Shown here: one piece after another, positions 13,709 through 14,273 of the stretch
How the letters are laid out: each line of letters starts with the position of its first letter
Numbering within the stretch: position 1 is the first letter of the stretch
From: Suttonella ornithocola
GTDB lineage: Bacteria; Pseudomonadota; Gammaproteobacteria; Cardiobacteriales; Cardiobacteriaceae
DNA length: 14,273 nucleotides
Reading direction: 5' to 3'
NCBI RefSeq assembly: GCF_001889065.1
Contig: NZ_LWHB01000006.1
Span: 1-14,273 of the forward strand
Made by a program: the position numbers and the translations under genes
Notes under the pieces: generated by a model
What the model was told of the DNA's origin: nothing
What the model saw: the letters and a program-made list of their open reading frames with translations, nothing else
The model's database searches: none

Positions 13709-14059
13709 ATGGCATATACAATTGAAATCCGACAAAAAGCAATGGCGTACTGGGACAAATGCAAAGACATTGACCAAGTAATACAAGCCTATGGCATATC
13801 ACGCTCAGCACTATACAGCTGGAAAAAACTCCAAAGAGATACAGGTGAACTTAGCGCCCAATCTCAAGGCACAAAACCAAGAAAAATAGACCGTGAACAA
13901 CTTAAAACCTATGTAGAACAACACAATGATGCCTATTTATTTGAAATAGCAGAACACTTTGCCTGTACACCACAAGGCATATTTTATGCACTAAAATCAA
14001 TCGGTATGACACTTAAAAAAAGACCACGACCTACAAAGAACAAGACCCAATCAAAGTAG
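13709..14059 (+). CDS. IS630-family transposase, upstream frame (DNA-binding part)
   Basis: These 116 residues form the N-terminal DNA-binding part of the transposase. A helix-turn-helix lies at about residues 18-45 (IDQVIQAYGISRSALYSWKKL). A second one is at about 73-100 (HNDAYLFEIAEHFACTPQGIFYALKSIGMTLKK), matching the paired HTH organisation of IS630/Tc1 transposases. The natural continuation is in the -1 frame. After MTLKK this frame runs only 12 residues (RPRPTKNKTQSK) to a TAG at 14057-14059, whereas the -1 frame reads KKTTTYKEQDP, the expected IS630 linker. The switch coincides with a run of seven A at 14015-14021. So the product is either a short protein or, after frameshifting or transcript slippage, the full transposase. 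There is no clear Shine-Dalgarno. Confidence 0.88.
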   Translation: MAYTIEIRQKAMAYWDKCKDIDQVIQAYGISRSALYSWKKLQRDTGELSAQSQGTKPRKIDREQLKTYVEQHNDAYLFEIAEHFACTPQGIFYALKSIGMTLKKRPRPTKNKTQSK

Positions 14060-14273
14060 AAAACGATCTAACCAAGCTTGCAACCTTCAATGACCATCAA
14101 AGGGTTTATATTGATGAAACGGGTATAGATACCTACTTACATCGACCCTTTGCAAGGTCATCCAAAGAGAAAACTGTTAAAAGCACCATTAGTGGCAAAA
14201 AATATAAACGGATATCCGTTGTTGCAGGTCAAATTGGCAATAAACTCATTGCCCCAATGACTTACGAAAATAC
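14017..14273 (+). CDS. IS630-family transposase, downstream frame (DDE catalytic part, truncated by window end)
   Basis: An open frame, -1 relative to the upstream part, starts just after a TAA at 14014-14016 and continues to the window edge without a stop. It encodes KKTTTYKEQDPIKVENDL, then HQRVYIDETGIDTYLHRPFA. The Asp of YIDETG is the first catalytic residue of the DDE triad, in the IS630 context. KYKRISVVAGQ is the next expected strand. The first in-frame ATG is near 14258, deep inside the catalytic domain, so independent translation is unlikely and expression must depend on joining to the upstream frame. The second Asp and the Glu lie outside the window. Confidence 0.85.

Larger units (their letters stand above)
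13660..14273 (+). mobile_element. IS630-family insertion sequence, left part (right end outside window)
   Basis: The element carries a two-frame IS630-type transposase reading to the window edge. The left limit is approximate; it should be a TA flanking the terminal repeat somewhere in 13620-13690. The length seen (about 0.6 kb) is roughly half of a typical 1.1-kb IS630 element. The catalytic domain is cut by the window edge, so whether the copy is intact cannot be judged. Confidence 0.8.

Overview
The window looks like chromosomal DNA of a low-to-moderate GC gammaproteobacterium. ErpA, RNase D, GalU and the rpsF-rpsR-rplI and dnaB-alr-radA sets all read as gammaproteobacterial. A host-associated member of the Cardiobacteriales would fit, but that is a guess from general impression, not a measurement.

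Left part (1-2152): the 3' end of a recO-like gene converges on erpA. Next on the minus strand is the ribosomal operon rpsF-rpsR-rplI, with a strong sigma70-type promoter, a structured leader and an intrinsic terminator. Middle left (2153-3214): rnd (RNase D) on the plus strand.

Centre (3211-5965, minus strand): a copper-type RiPP metallophore operon of the HvfABCX / bufferin class. It encodes a secreted Cys-rich precursor (HvfA) with EGKCG/EAKCG repeats, a DUF692 multinuclear non-haem iron enzyme (HvfB), its DUF2063 partner (HvfC) and a DoxX-like membrane protein (HvfX). A hairpin terminator between hvfA and hvfB probably sets high precursor and low enzyme expression. This is the most interesting system here. 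The family is known, but the repeat layout and leader/attenuator architecture deserve attention.

Centre right (5966-7348): a divergent intergenic region of about 410 bp with several inverted repeats, then an orphan periplasmic solute-binding protein of the SBP_bac_3 family.

Right part (7349-12081): a tight plus-strand group dnaB-alr-radA-galU (replicative helicase, alanine racemase, recombination ATPase, UDP-glucose pyrophosphorylase) ending at a bidirectional terminator shared with a convergent NhaC-type antiporter. The window ends inside an IS630-family insertion sequence whose transposase is in two frames joined at a run of seven A. No tRNA, rRNA or CRISPR array was seen.
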